Source: CAVURS01 sp963834425
Lineage (GTDB): Bacteria > Actinomycetota > Actinomycetes > Actinomycetales > CAVURS01
Assembly: GCA_963834425.1 (NCBI GenBank)
Contig: CAWIBR010000010.1
Coordinates: forward strand, 248,001 to 312,000
Reading direction: 5' to 3'
DNA: 64,000 nt
Part shown: in pieces, positions 16,825 through 24,403 of the stretch
Position numbering within the stretch: the first letter of the stretch is position 1
How the letters are laid out: every line of letters starts with the position of its first letter
Made by a program: the position numbers and the translations under genes
The notes under the pieces: generated by a model
Databases searched by the model: none
What the model saw: the letters and a program-made list of their open reading frames with translations, nothing else
What the model was told of the DNA's origin: nothing

Positions 16825-17466
16825 TCAGTGACCGGTGAGGACAGGCGCGCGCACCGATCCGAGCAGCCGCTCGAGTGCGGACTCGACGTCCTCGCGCCAG
16901 GAGATCGCGTTCTTCAGCTCGAGCCGGAGGCGGGGGTGGCGGTGATGCGGGCGCACCGTCTTGAACCCGACCGACCGCAGGAGCTCGGCCGGGACGACGC
17001 AGCCCGCGGGCGCGGTGTAACGATCGCCTTCGGGCGCCGGTTTCAGCTCCAGCCCGTAGGCCTCGATGGCTCGCACCCCACGCCGGGTCAGATCCTTGGC
17101 CGCACTCTGCACCAGCATCCGGGCCAGACCACCGCCGGTGAACTCCGGGAGCACTCGCGCGGTCATCAGCAGCACGGCGTCGCCACTGACCGGAGCGGTC
17201 GGGAAGGCCACGCTGCGCGGCACCAGATGCGGCGGCGCATAGCTGACGTAGCCGGCCGGGACGTCGTCGACATAGGCGATCCGACCGACCGAGCCCCACT
17301 CGAGCAATGCGAGGGAGAGCCAGGCTTCCTTCTCGAAACTCGGGTCCCCGGAGCGCTCGGCGCGCTCGGCCGCCACCGGATCGAGCTCCCAGAAGACGCA
17401 CCGCCGACACGACCCGGGCAGGTCATCGATGCTGTCCAGGGTCAGCGGCGCGACTCGGCGACCCAC
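16825..17466 (-). CDS. GNAT-family acetyltransferase, Rv3916c-like
   Basis: A 213-aa protein found next to parB in many actinobacteria. It begins with a CRRCVFWELDP segment, has a GNAT core with VLLMTARVLPEFTGGGLARMLVQSAAKDLTRRGVRAIEAYG, and ends in a C-terminal part with CVVPAELLRSVGFKTVRPHHRHPRLRLEL. The acetyl-CoA loop (EFTGGGLARML) is atypical. Target unknown. It lies 25 bases after a small membrane-protein ORF on the same strand. Confidence 0.85.
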   Translation of the reverse strand: MGRRVAPLTLDSIDDLPGSCRRCVFWELDPVAAERAERSGDPSFEKEAWLSLALLEWGSVGRIAYVDDVPAGYVSYAPPHLVPRSVAFPTAPVSGDAVLLMTARVLPEFTGGGLARMLVQSAAKDLTRRGVRAIEAYGLELKPAPEGDRYTAPAGCVVPAELLRSVGFKTVRPHHRHPRLRLELKNAISWREDVESALERLLGSVRAPVLTGH

Positions 17467-17491
17467 CTACCAGACCCTCACGACCGGGCCC

Positions 17492-17611
17492 TCACGACCG
17501 GACCGTCCGCGCGGCGTACGACGAGCGTTCGCGGGGCCGCAGGAGGGCGACCAGGAAGCCGACGGCGGCACCCAGGAGCAGCCCACCCAGAGCGGACCGG
17601 ACGACGTGCAT
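17492..17611 (-). CDS. 39-aa predicted single-pass membrane protein
   Basis: A short ORF reading MHVVRSALGG then LLLGAAVGFLVALLRPRERS and ending in TVRS. It has one hydrophobic helix (about residues 7-24) and a basic C-terminus, so it would be N-out or N-in single pass. An AGGAG on the minus strand lies 9 bases before the ATG (at 17611). It sits between parB and the GNAT genes on the same strand and ends 25 bases before the GNAT start, so co-transcription is likely. I do not recognise a family; the ribosome binding site and membrane composition support it. Confidence 0.6.
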   Translation of the reverse strand: MHVVRSALGGLLLGAAVGFLVALLRPRERSSYAARTVRS

Positions 17612-17814
17612 GTCTGCTCACTCCTCGCGGACGGGACTGGGCCCTGAAAGATCGGGCGGCGACACGAACAGGATCTATGGTACGGCGCTCAGCCCCGCCC
17701 GGGAAGGCCCGGCGAACGCGTCACACTGCTTCGGCCTGCTCCGAGCCTCCTCTGCAAGAAGGCACGAAAACCGTTGCCGGACAGGGGATTTCATGATTCA
17801 TATAGTCAACGGCA

Positions 17815-17827
17815 GACAACTGTTGTC
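17815..17827. repeat. Small palindrome downstream of parB
   Basis: GACAAC and GTTGTC flank a single T, immediately after the parB stop. The next 40 bases are AT-rich, and on the minus strand TTGACT (17804-17809) could be a -35 box for the small membrane protein and GNAT genes. It may be a terminator stem, an operator, or both. Confidence 0.4.
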
Positions 17828-17833
17828 CGACGT

Positions 17834-18925
17834 CTAGTGATTGGCCGGAAAGGGGCCATCCTCGCCGGGCGCGATCTGCTGGACGATCCGCTGCAGGTCG
17901 TCGACGGTGGCGAACTCGACGGTCAGCCGGCCCTTGCGGCGGCCGAGAGCGATCTTGACCCGGGTGTCCAACCGGTCGGACAGCCGCGCTGCCAGGTCGT
18001 CCAGGACGGCCATCCGGTTGCCGGCGCGCGGGCGGCGGGCGGCCGGACCCGTGTCCTCGCCAACGGCGACGATCTCCTCGACCGAGCGCACCGAGAGGCC
18101 CTCGGCCACGATCCGCTGGGCCAGGCGCTCCATCGCCGCCGGGTCGTCCAGGCCGAGCAGCGCACGGGCGTGGCCGGCCGACAGCACGCCTGCGGCGACT
18201 CGGCGCTGGACGAGCGGTGGCAACCGCAGCAGCCGCAGGGTGTTGGAGATCTGGGGGCGGGAGCGGCCGATCCGGGTGGCGAGCTCGTCGTGGGTGCAGC
18301 CGAAATCGTCCAGGAGCTGCTGGTAGGCGGCTGCCTCCTCCAGCGGGTTGAGCTGGCTGCGGTGCAGGTTCTCCAGCAGGGCGTCCCGCAGCAGGTCGTC
18401 CTCAGCGGTCTCCCGCACGATGGCTGGGACCGCGGCCAGGCCGGCCTGCTGGCTGGCCCGCCAACGACGCTCGCCCATGATCAGCTCGAACCGCGGGCCC
18501 CCGGCCGGCGCCGTCCCGGAGGTGGGCCGCACGACCACGGGCTGGAGCACACCGATCTCCCGGATCGAATGAACCAGCTCGGCCATCTCGTCCTCGTCGA
18601 ACACCTGCCGGGGCTGGCGGGGGTTCGGCGCGATGGCCTCGACCGGGATCTCGGCGAAGTAGGCGCCCGGGACGGGCACCAGCCCGTCGATGTCCGTGTC
18701 CGCGGCCGGGACGGATCCCTCGTCCCCGGCGCCCGTGGCCCGCCTGATGTCGACGACGTCCGCGCCTTCGCCGGCCGCGGCCGCACCCGCACCGGGGCCT
18801 GCGGCGTCGTCGCGGTCACCGAAGAAGACGTCGACCGGGCGTTCCCCCGTGCGGGGCGACCCCTCGGGAGCGCTCGGGATCAGCGACCCCAGACCGCGAC
18901 CCAGACCGCGTCGCTTCTCACTCAC
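17834..18925 (-). CDS. parB: Chromosome-partitioning protein ParB
   Basis: A 363-aa ParB/Spo0J. It opens with EKRRGLGRGLGSLIP, the ParA-activating N-terminus, has a ~60-aa acidic/Ala-rich linker, the CTP-binding motif ELIMGERRWRASQQAGL, the ENLHRSQLNPLEEA motif, and the helix-turn-helix THDELATRIGRSRPQISNTLRLLRLP that contacts parS. The C-terminus is the dimerisation domain (KIALGRRKGRLTVEFATVDDLQRIV). It overlaps parA by 4 bases. Three parS-like sites lie within 3.2 kb, so ParB loads near the origin and guides segregation. Confidence 0.97.
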   Translation of the reverse strand: MSEKRRGLGRGLGSLIPSAPEGSPRTGERPVDVFFGDRDDAAGPGAGAAAAGEGADVVDIRRATGAGDEGSVPAADTDIDGLVPVPGAYFAEIPVEAIAPNPRQPRQVFDEDEMAELVHSIREIGVLQPVVVRPTSGTAPAGGPRFELIMGERRWRASQQAGLAAVPAIVRETAEDDLLRDALLENLHRSQLNPLEEAAAYQQLLDDFGCTHDELATRIGRSRPQISNTLRLLRLPPLVQRRVAAGVLSAGHARALLGLDDPAAMERLAQRIVAEGLSVRSVEEIVAVGEDTGPAARRPRAGNRMAVLDDLAARLSDRLDTRVKIALGRRKGRLTVEFATVDDLQRIVQQIAPGEDGPFPANH

Positions 18926-20082
18926 CGGTGCTCCTCGCCGTTCGCTGTCTCGCCGTTCGTCATGGCCGCTCCCCGCTCCGCGAGCTCGGTCGCCGCCTCA
19001 AGGTAACTCAGCGCGCCGCTCGAACTCGGGTCATACGTCATCACCGTCTGGCCGTGGCTGGGCGCCTCGGAGATCCGGACCGAACGCGGCACGGTCGTCC
19101 GCAGTGACTCCTCCGGGAAGTGCAAGCGCACCTCATCAGCAACCTGAGAAGACAGCCGAGTGCGCCCATCGAACATCGTCATCAGGATGGACGAGACGTG
19201 CAGACCCGGGTTGAGGTGGGCCTGGATCAGCTCGATGTTCTTCAACAGCTGGGACAGACCCTCGAGTGCGTAGTACTCGCACTGGATCGGGATGAGGACC
19301 TCGTCCGCCGCGACGAACGCATTGACCGTGAGCAGCCCGAGACTGGGTGGGCAGTCGATGAAGATGTAATCGAGGCGGCGCGCGCCCTGGGCGTCTCGGG
19401 TGGCGCGGTAGGTCTGCAGCGCCCGTAGTAGGCGATTCTCCCGAGCGACCAACGACACGAGTTCGATCTCGGCGCCGGCCAGGTCGAGGGTCGCCGGGGC
19501 ACACAGCAACTCGGCGAATTCGGGCGTGGCCTGGACGACCTCGGCCAACGGTCGCCCTTCGACCACGACCTCGTAGATATCCGGGACCTCCGCGTGATGG
19601 TCGATGCCCAGCGCCGTGGACGCATTGCCTTGGGGGTCGAGATCGATCACGAGGACGCTGAGGCCACCCTGGGCCAGCGCAGCGGCCATGTTGACGGTTG
19701 TCGTGGTCTTCCCGACGCCGCCCTTCTGGTTGGCCACCGCCATGATCCGGGTCTTCGTCGGCCGAGGAAGTGCGCGGTTGCCCAGGACGATCCGTCGCCG
19801 AGCGTCGTCAGATACCTGCCGGGCGAGGGGCGTCTCCTCGTCGCCTTGGGGGAGTGACTGCGCGACCATGGCCCTCACTTCGTCTGTTCCACGTGAAACA
19901 TCGTCTGGCATCCAGGCTGTCGGGTGGGCCGGCTCCGGATCCGAGTGGGCGTCCCGAAGGTCGATCGACGGTGTGGCCGGCTCCGCCAACACCGGCTCCG
20001 CCAACCCGGCTCGGTGAACCAGGCTCGGTGAACTCAGGCTCGGTGAACTCGGACGGCGGCCGCTCCGGCCAGCCCAGGCCAT
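18922..20082 (-). CDS. parA: Chromosome-partitioning ATPase ParA (Soj)
   Basis: A 386-aa MinD/ParA ATPase. The deviant Walker A is NQKGGVGKTTTTVNMAAAL, followed by LVIDLDPQGNASTALG, IFIDCPPSLGLLTVNA and ALEGLSQLLKNIELI. It moves ParB-bound origins. The core begins around residue 90; the N-terminal extension is low-complexity and contains short tandem repeats (encoded at about 19978-20053). The start is uncertain: ATG 20082 opens this frame, but a GTG at 20152 overlapping the rsmG stop opens the adjacent frame with similar sequence, so a frameshift in the extension is possible. A parS-like site lies inside the coding region at 19885-19900. Confidence 0.93.
   Translation of the reverse strand: MAWAGRSGRRPSSPSLSSPSLVHRAGLAEPVLAEPATPSIDLRDAHSDPEPAHPTAWMPDDVSRGTDEVRAMVAQSLPQGDEETPLARQVSDDARRRIVLGNRALPRPTKTRIMAVANQKGGVGKTTTTVNMAAALAQGGLSVLVIDLDPQGNASTALGIDHHAEVPDIYEVVVEGRPLAEVVQATPEFAELLCAPATLDLAGAEIELVSLVARENRLLRALQTYRATRDAQGARRLDYIFIDCPPSLGLLTVNAFVAADEVLIPIQCEYYALEGLSQLLKNIELIQAHLNPGLHVSSILMTMFDGRTRLSSQVADEVRLHFPEESLRTTVPRSVRISEAPSHGQTVMTYDPSSSGALSYLEAATELAERGAAMTNGETANGEEHR
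19885..19900. promoter_or_regulatory. parS: parS site (inside parA)
   Basis: TGTTCCACGTGAAACA differs by one base from the consensus TGTTTCACGTGAAACA. It lies in the 5' part of parA, a common place for parS. ParB would bind here. Confidence 0.85.
19978..20053. repeat. Imperfect 14-15 base tandem repeats in the parA 5' extension
   Basis: Two copies beginning GGCTCCGCCAAC are followed by three beginning GGCTCGGTGAAC. They encode the AEPVLAEPA-like low-complexity region of ParA. Copy number probably varies between strains, and such a tract favours frameshifts. Confidence 0.7.
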
Positions 20083-20148
20083 TGCTGGGATCCGACTGGG
20101 GCGCGATCACCGGCCAACCCAAGCCCGGCGCGGTCGTGGGTGCCTGGC

Positions 20149-20880
20149 TCACCGCTCACCCCTCGGTTTCTCTGACGATTTTTCGGACGCACGACCTGCT
20201 GCAGATCGCCGTCGGGAGACGCGGATCTGACGCTGGCCGGGTTGATTGGTCCCGACCCTAACCTCTACGACGGAGGTCGGGTCGACCAGTCTCGAAGCGC
20301 CGACCAGGTGAACCTGCGACTCGACCCCACCGAGCCGGCCAATCACCTCTGCAGCCTCGGCCAGCTCGCTCGCAGCCCGGCCCCCCTTCATCGCGAGTAG
20401 CGCCCCTCCGGGGGCGACCAAGGGCAAGCACCAGCCGGCCAGTCGGGTCAACGGCGCTACCGCTCGGGCGGTGACGACCTGCGCCGTCAGCTCACCGTGA
20501 AGCTCCTCGGCTCGCGCTCGGCGCACGGTGACTGTGTTGAGTTGGAGCCGCTCGACGACGTCGGCCAGCCAGCCCGCCCGGCGCTGCAGGGGCTCCACGA
20601 GCACCAACGACAGATCCGGCCGCGCGATGGCCAGGGGGATGCCCGGGAGTCCCGCGCCGGAGCCCACGTCGATCACGTCGGCGCCCGGCTCGATCAACTC
20701 GCCGATCACGGCGCAGTTGAGGAGGTGCCGATCCCAGAGCCGGGGAACCTCGCGCGGGCCGATCAGGCCGCGCTCGATGGCCTCGGTGCCGAGCAACTCG
20801 GCGTACGCGACGGCCAGCGAGAGGCGCGACCCGAAGATCTCAGCCGCGAGCTCCGGCACAGGTGGGCTCGGGTCGCTCAT
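20149..20880 (-). CDS. rsmG: 16S rRNA (guanine-527-N7)-methyltransferase
   Basis: A 243-aa GidB/RsmG enzyme that methylates G527 of 16S rRNA using S-adenosylmethionine. It has the PREVPRLWDRHLLNCAVI segment, the SAM-binding motif VIDVGSGAGLPGIPLAIARPDL and the later VTARAVAPLTRLAGWCLPLVAPGGALLAMKG. Length is usual, with a basic, Ser/Arg-rich tail of about 25 residues. It sits between parA and khpB, the typical order. A perfect parS core lies about 30 bases upstream of its start. Confidence 0.95.
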   Translation of the reverse strand: MSDPSPPVPELAAEIFGSRLSLAVAYAELLGTEAIERGLIGPREVPRLWDRHLLNCAVIGELIEPGADVIDVGSGAGLPGIPLAIARPDLSLVLVEPLQRRAGWLADVVERLQLNTVTVRRARAEELHGELTAQVVTARAVAPLTRLAGWCLPLVAPGGALLAMKGGRAASELAEAAEVIGRLGGVESQVHLVGASRLVDPTSVVEVRVGTNQPGQRQIRVSRRRSAAGRASEKSSEKPRGER

Positions 20881-20910
20881 CAGCCCGCTCTCATCAATGG
20901 GACACGACCG

Positions 20911-20924
20911 GTTTCACGTGAAAC
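20911..20924. promoter_or_regulatory. parS: parS site upstream of rsmG
   Basis: GTTTCACGTGAAAC is a perfect 14-base parS core palindrome in the rsmG-khpB intergenic region. Confidence 0.92.
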
Positions 20925-20980
20925 GAAGGGGACCGGCCGGGCGGAGATTCGCGGCGCGACCCTCAGGCGCCGCCGGCCCC

Positions 20981-20994
20981 GTTTCACGTGAAAC
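20981..20994. promoter_or_regulatory. parS: parS site downstream of khpB
   Basis: A second perfect GTTTCACGTGAAAC core, 56 bases after the previous one, just beyond the khpB stop. The paired sites make a strong ParB nucleation point. Confidence 0.92.
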
Positions 20995-21013
20995 GCGGGC
21001 CGAATCGACCGAC

Positions 21014-21770
21014 TCAGTCAGCCGGGCGGATGACGATGCGTCGGTCGGGCTCGGCGCCCTCGGAGCTGGACTGGAGGCCGGCGGCGGCCACTTCGTCGTG
21101 GACGATCTTCCGCTCGAACGGGTTCATCGCCTCGAGCCGCAGCGGCTCACCGGACTTCTGCACCTCGTCGATCGCCTCTTTGGCCCGAACCACCAGCTGC
21201 TCGCGCCGTCGCGCCCGATGGCCCGCCACGTCGAGCATCAACCGGGTTCGATCACCGGTCCGCGCCTGCACGGCCAACCGGGTCAGCTCCTGAAGGGCGT
21301 CCAGGACCTCACCATTCGGGCCGACCAGGCGGCGGGGGACCCGGCCTTCGGAGGAGTCGACGATGGCCACCGCGGCCCGTTCCCCCTCCACATCCACGTC
21401 AAGATCACCGTCGAGATCGGCGATGTCCAGCAGTCGCTCCAGGAAGTCGGCGGCGATCTCACCCTCGCGCTCCAGCCGGGCGGTCAGCTCGGCCGACCCA
21501 GCGCCGGACCGGCGCCGCGGCGTACCGGCGGCGGCGGCGCTGTCATCGCTGTCATCGCTCGTCGCGTCGTCGCTGTCGTCGCTGTCGTCGGCATCCTCGG
21601 CATCCTCGGCATCGTCGGCTGCTACCTCTGAGACGTCGTCCTCGCTGCCAGGCTCACTGACCTCGGCATCGGTCGGTTCACCCTCGGTGACCTCGGACCT
21701 CGGAGACCTCGGTGACCTCCGTAGCTGGGTCCACAGTCGTGACATCGGTGTGCTGCTCGTCAGTGCTCAC
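21014..21770 (-). CDS. khpB: KhpB/Jag RNA-binding protein (KH and R3H domains), acidic N-terminus, one frameshift
   Basis: About 250 aa. The C-terminal half has a KH-like domain (RRLVGPNGEVLDALQELTRLAVQ) and an R3H domain (MNPFERKIVHDEV, with Arg and His spaced as usual). It binds RNA and is linked to cell-wall growth control. The N-terminus is very acidic, with Asp/Ser/Glu runs. I place the start at GTG 21770, which follows AAGGAG by six bases; this frame reads STDEQHTDVTTVDPATEVTEVSEV and then needs a one-base correction near 21696 to join EVTEGEPTDAEVSEPG of the main frame. The alternative ATG 21745 gives an Arg/Ser-rich start without a ribosome site. Confidence 0.85.
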
Positions 21771-21887
21771 GCAGTGCTCCTTGCGGGTGACTCTCGCCGC
21801 AGCGAGGGGTGATCGAGGGCAAATCAGGGGGAAATCACGGGGAGTTCACGGGGGGAGTTCACGGGACGGCACGCCAACATCACTGGC

Positions 21888-22991
21888 TCAGCCGGCCTTG
21901 GCCGAGCCCTCATCCCCAGGTTCGGAGTCCTCATCCGAGGCACGGGGAGCGCTCCGATCGGGTCCACCGGGCCCTCTGGCCCCCGGACCCGTGCTGGCAT
22001 TGGGCGTCCCGCCTGGTCTGGCCGCGCGCTTCTTGCGCGGCTGGTTCCGCTTGGGCTGCTGGCGCTGGCCGACCACCGGTGGCGGCACGTCGGTGCCGGG
22101 CCCGTCATCCTCGGGGGGGTTCGGGCCATCGTCCTTCGGGCTCTTCCCGGCCTTGCGCGCCCGCCGAGCCTCGAGCTCGCGTTCGGCCGGCGACCCCGGC
22201 GCCGGCATCCGCCGGATGACGTAGAACTGCTGGCCCATCGACCACACGTTCGTGGTCAGCCAGTAGATCAGGACACCGATCGGGAAGTTGACGCCGGAGA
22301 TGGCGAAGAACAGCGGCAGGGCGTACATCAGCATCTTCTGCTGACGGGCGAAGGGGTTGTCCAACGCCGAGGCCGGCATGTTCTTCTGCATCAGCTGGCG
22401 CTGGGTAGTGAACGTGGTCAGCGACATCAGGGCGATCAGGACCAGGGTCAGCACCTTGGTGCTGGTCGAGTCAGCGCCGATGAACTTGTCCGACAGGCTG
22501 GCCCCGAAGATCGTGGCCTGGTCGGCCTGGTGGATCAGGGGGAGGGTGAAGTTGCCGATGGCGTGCGGGTCGTCCGAGGCCATGTTGCGCAGCACGCGGT
22601 AGAGCGCGAAGAAGACGGGCGACTGCAACAGGATCGGGAGGCACGAGGCGAACGGGTTGGTGCCCGACTCCTTGTAGAGCGCCATCGTCTCTTGGGTCAT
22701 CGCCTGCCGGGAGGCCGGGTCCGACTTGCCCTTGTACTTCTTCTGGATCTTCTGGATCTCCGGCTGGATGAGCTGCAGCCCTCGAGATGCCTTGATCTGC
22801 TTCACGAAGAGCGGGATCAGGATGATCCGGATGATCACGACCAGGCCGACGATGGAGAACGCCCAGGTCCAGCCAGAAGCCGCTGGCATGCCCAGCCACG
22901 ACAGGAAGGAGTGGAAGGCCACCATGATGTCGGCGACGATGATCTCCAGCGGGTGGAGGATCGCGCCGAAGAAACTCGAGATGTTCTGCAT
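21888..22991 (-). CDS. yidC: Membrane protein insertase YidC
   Basis: A 367-aa Oxa1/YidC insertase. Visible are the hydrophobic segment WAFSIVGLVVIIRIILIPLFVKQIKASRG, the cytosolic helical hairpin QLIQPEIQKIQKKYKGKSDP, the CLPILLQSPVFFALYRVLRNM core with the conserved basic Arg of the groove, and later helices before a long basic Pro-rich tail (about 90 aa). It inserts membrane proteins with or without SecYEG. It lies between khpB and yidD as in most bacteria. Confidence 0.96.
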   Translation of the reverse strand: MQNISSFFGAILHPLEIIVADIMVAFHSFLSWLGMPAASGWTWAFSIVGLVVIIRIILIPLFVKQIKASRGLQLIQPEIQKIQKKYKGKSDPASRQAMTQETMALYKESGTNPFASCLPILLQSPVFFALYRVLRNMASDDPHAIGNFTLPLIHQADQATIFGASLSDKFIGADSTSTKVLTLVLIALMSLTTFTTQRQLMQKNMPASALDNPFARQQKMLMYALPLFFAISGVNFPIGVLIYWLTTNVWSMGQQFYVIRRMPAPGSPAERELEARRARKAGKSPKDDGPNPPEDDGPGTDVPPPVVGQRQQPKRNQPRKKRAARPGGTPNASTGPGARGPGGPDRSAPRASDEDSEPGDEGSAKAG

Positions 22992-22997
22992 GTGTGC

Positions 22998-23279
22998 CTA
23001 TCGCGTCCGGAGGGTGGTCGGGGCGCCAGGGCCCGTCGCGGGAGCCGAAGCAGTCCGCTTCGGCGGAACGTGGTCGACGCCGCCAGGGTTCCACGGATGG
23101 CAGCGCAGCAGCCGGCGTCCGGCCAGCCAGCTCCCCTTGATCGCGCCGTGGGTCGTGATCGCCTGAACGGCGTACGACGAGCAGGAGGGGTAGAACCGGC
23201 AGCGCGGCCCGAGCAGCGGGGAGAGCACGAGCTGATACCCCCGCACGAGCAGGGTCAGCCCGCGGGCCAGGGGACTCAT
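22998..23279 (-). CDS. yidD: Membrane protein insertion efficiency factor YidD
   Basis: A 93-aa member of the haemolytic domain family, with GYQLVLSPLLGPRCRFYPSCSSYAVQAI and a late HPWNPGGVDHVP motif, both highly conserved. It assists YidC-dependent insertion. It overlaps rnpA by 4 bases and yidC follows 6 bases after its stop, so the rpmH-rnpA-yidD-yidC genes form one transcription unit. Confidence 0.94.
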   Translation of the reverse strand: MSPLARGLTLLVRGYQLVLSPLLGPRCRFYPSCSSYAVQAITTHGAIKGSWLAGRRLLRCHPWNPGGVDHVPPKRTASAPATGPGAPTTLRTR

Positions 23280-23722
23280 CGCGCCGCACCGCTCAGGCTG
23301 GGCCGGCCCGTGCGTTTGCGGCCGTCTCGTCCGCCGGCCTCACCGGCGCGCTGGAGGGCCCGGCGCAGGACGTTGTCCAGTTCGATCGCCAGGCCGGCCG
23401 AGCCGAGGTCCGCGGCCGGAGCCAAGGCGCGCACCACGCAGCGCGAACCGGGCGGAAACTGATCAATCCGGGCAGCCATGAGCGCTCGCAGTTGCCGTAC
23501 CACGCGGTGGCGGACCACCGACCCTCCGACGGCCTTGGGCACGATGAAGCCCACTCGCGCTGGTGTCAGGACCGGCACGGCGTCGGGGTGGGGGTGCGCT
23601 CCAGCGTCACCATCGGGCAGCAGCAGATGCAGGACGACGGAGGATCGCCCGGCTCGGACGCCGCGACGAAGCACCGCCGTGAAGTCGGCGGGACGTCGCA
23701 GCCGATGGGCGGCCGCCAGCAC
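23276..23722 (-). CDS. rnpA: Ribonuclease P protein component
   Basis: A 148-aa basic protein that helps the RNase P RNA mature tRNA 5' ends. It begins MLAAAHRLRRPADFTAVLRRG, has RVGFIVPKAVGGSVVRHRVVRQLRAL (the RNR-type helix, slightly divergent) and a C-terminal helix ELDNVLRRALQRAG. GTG start at 23722, 12 bases after the rpmH stop. A longer internal insertion (PDGDAGAHPHPDAVP) is typical of actinobacterial versions. Confidence 0.93.
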   Translation of the reverse strand: MLAAAHRLRRPADFTAVLRRGVRAGRSSVVLHLLLPDGDAGAHPHPDAVPVLTPARVGFIVPKAVGGSVVRHRVVRQLRALMAARIDQFPPGSRCVVRALAPAADLGSAGLAIELDNVLRRALQRAGEAGGRDGRKRTGRPSLSGAAR

Positions 23723-23734
23723 CGCTGCCGCGCC

Positions 23735-23872
23735 TCAGGCGGACAGGCTGGAGCGGCCCTTGCGGCGGCGGGCGGACAGGATCGCCCGGCCGGCGCGGGT
23801 GCGCATGCGCAAGCGGAAGCCGTGCGTCTTGGCCCGCCGGCGGTTGTTCGGCTGGAACGTGCGCTTGCTCAC
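23735..23872 (-). CDS. rpmH: 50S ribosomal protein L34
   Basis: A 45-aa, very basic ribosomal protein: SKRTFQPNNRRRAKTHGF then RLRMRTRAGRAILSARR. This is the full L34 pattern. The GTG start at 23872 fixes the usual N-terminus; the frame is open upstream but that part is not L34. It is the first gene of the minus-strand operon leading away from oriC. Confidence 0.97.
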   Translation of the reverse strand: MSKRTFQPNNRRRAKTHGFRLRMRTRAGRAILSARRRKGRSSLSA

Positions 23873-24403
23873 GAGAGGCTCCGTAGGACTGGAGGACTGG
23901 TTCGAGGAGGTCGACCCCTGGCGGGGTGTAGGCCCGGTGGTGCCGGCCGCCATCGGAAGCCCGCGGGGGCGCGAGGGTCACGCGGGCATGCGACAACGTC
24001 CGCCACCAGGCGGGAGCCTCACACGGTACGGCGCGGCCGAGGTCTCGGTCAAACCCGCGGACTCGCCCACACAACCGCCGCCGAACCTGTCAGGATGACC
24101 CCGGCAGCGGCCCTGGGGGAGGCGCCACGCCGAGCGCAGTGAGAACTCGGTTCCAGACCAGTGCTGGGACCGGCAAACGTCGTTCGCTGAGCACGGCCGG
24201 TGTACCTCCTGACGGGCTCCTGGCCGGGTGAGGTCCAGAGTTGTCCACAGGTTGGTCCGCGGAGTGGGTTGTCCCGGGCAGCGATGGCTTGTTAGCGTCG
24301 CGGCTCGCACCCGTTCCGGTATCCACAGCCTGTGGATGAAGGTGTGGATGTGCGGTGGAACGTTGTGTCGGGGCAGCGTCCCTCGGGGTGAGGATGGTTA
24401 TTG
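23873..24403. other. Origin-proximal intergenic region between rpmH and dnaA
   Basis: About 530 bases without a convincing gene. It holds the divergent promoters of rpmH and dnaA and several DnaA-box-like sites: TTGTCCACA at 24241-24249, TATCCACAG at 24320-24328, and two TGTGGATGA/TGTGGATGT sites at 24331 and 24343 on the other strand, the last three within 32 bases. These may serve origin function or dnaA autoregulation. ORFs on either strand here are Arg-rich and look non-coding. Confidence 0.7.

Noticed and set aside
19978..20053. CRISPR-like array in the parA start
   Set aside because: Units are contiguous 14-15 base tandem repeats inside coding sequence, with no spacers.
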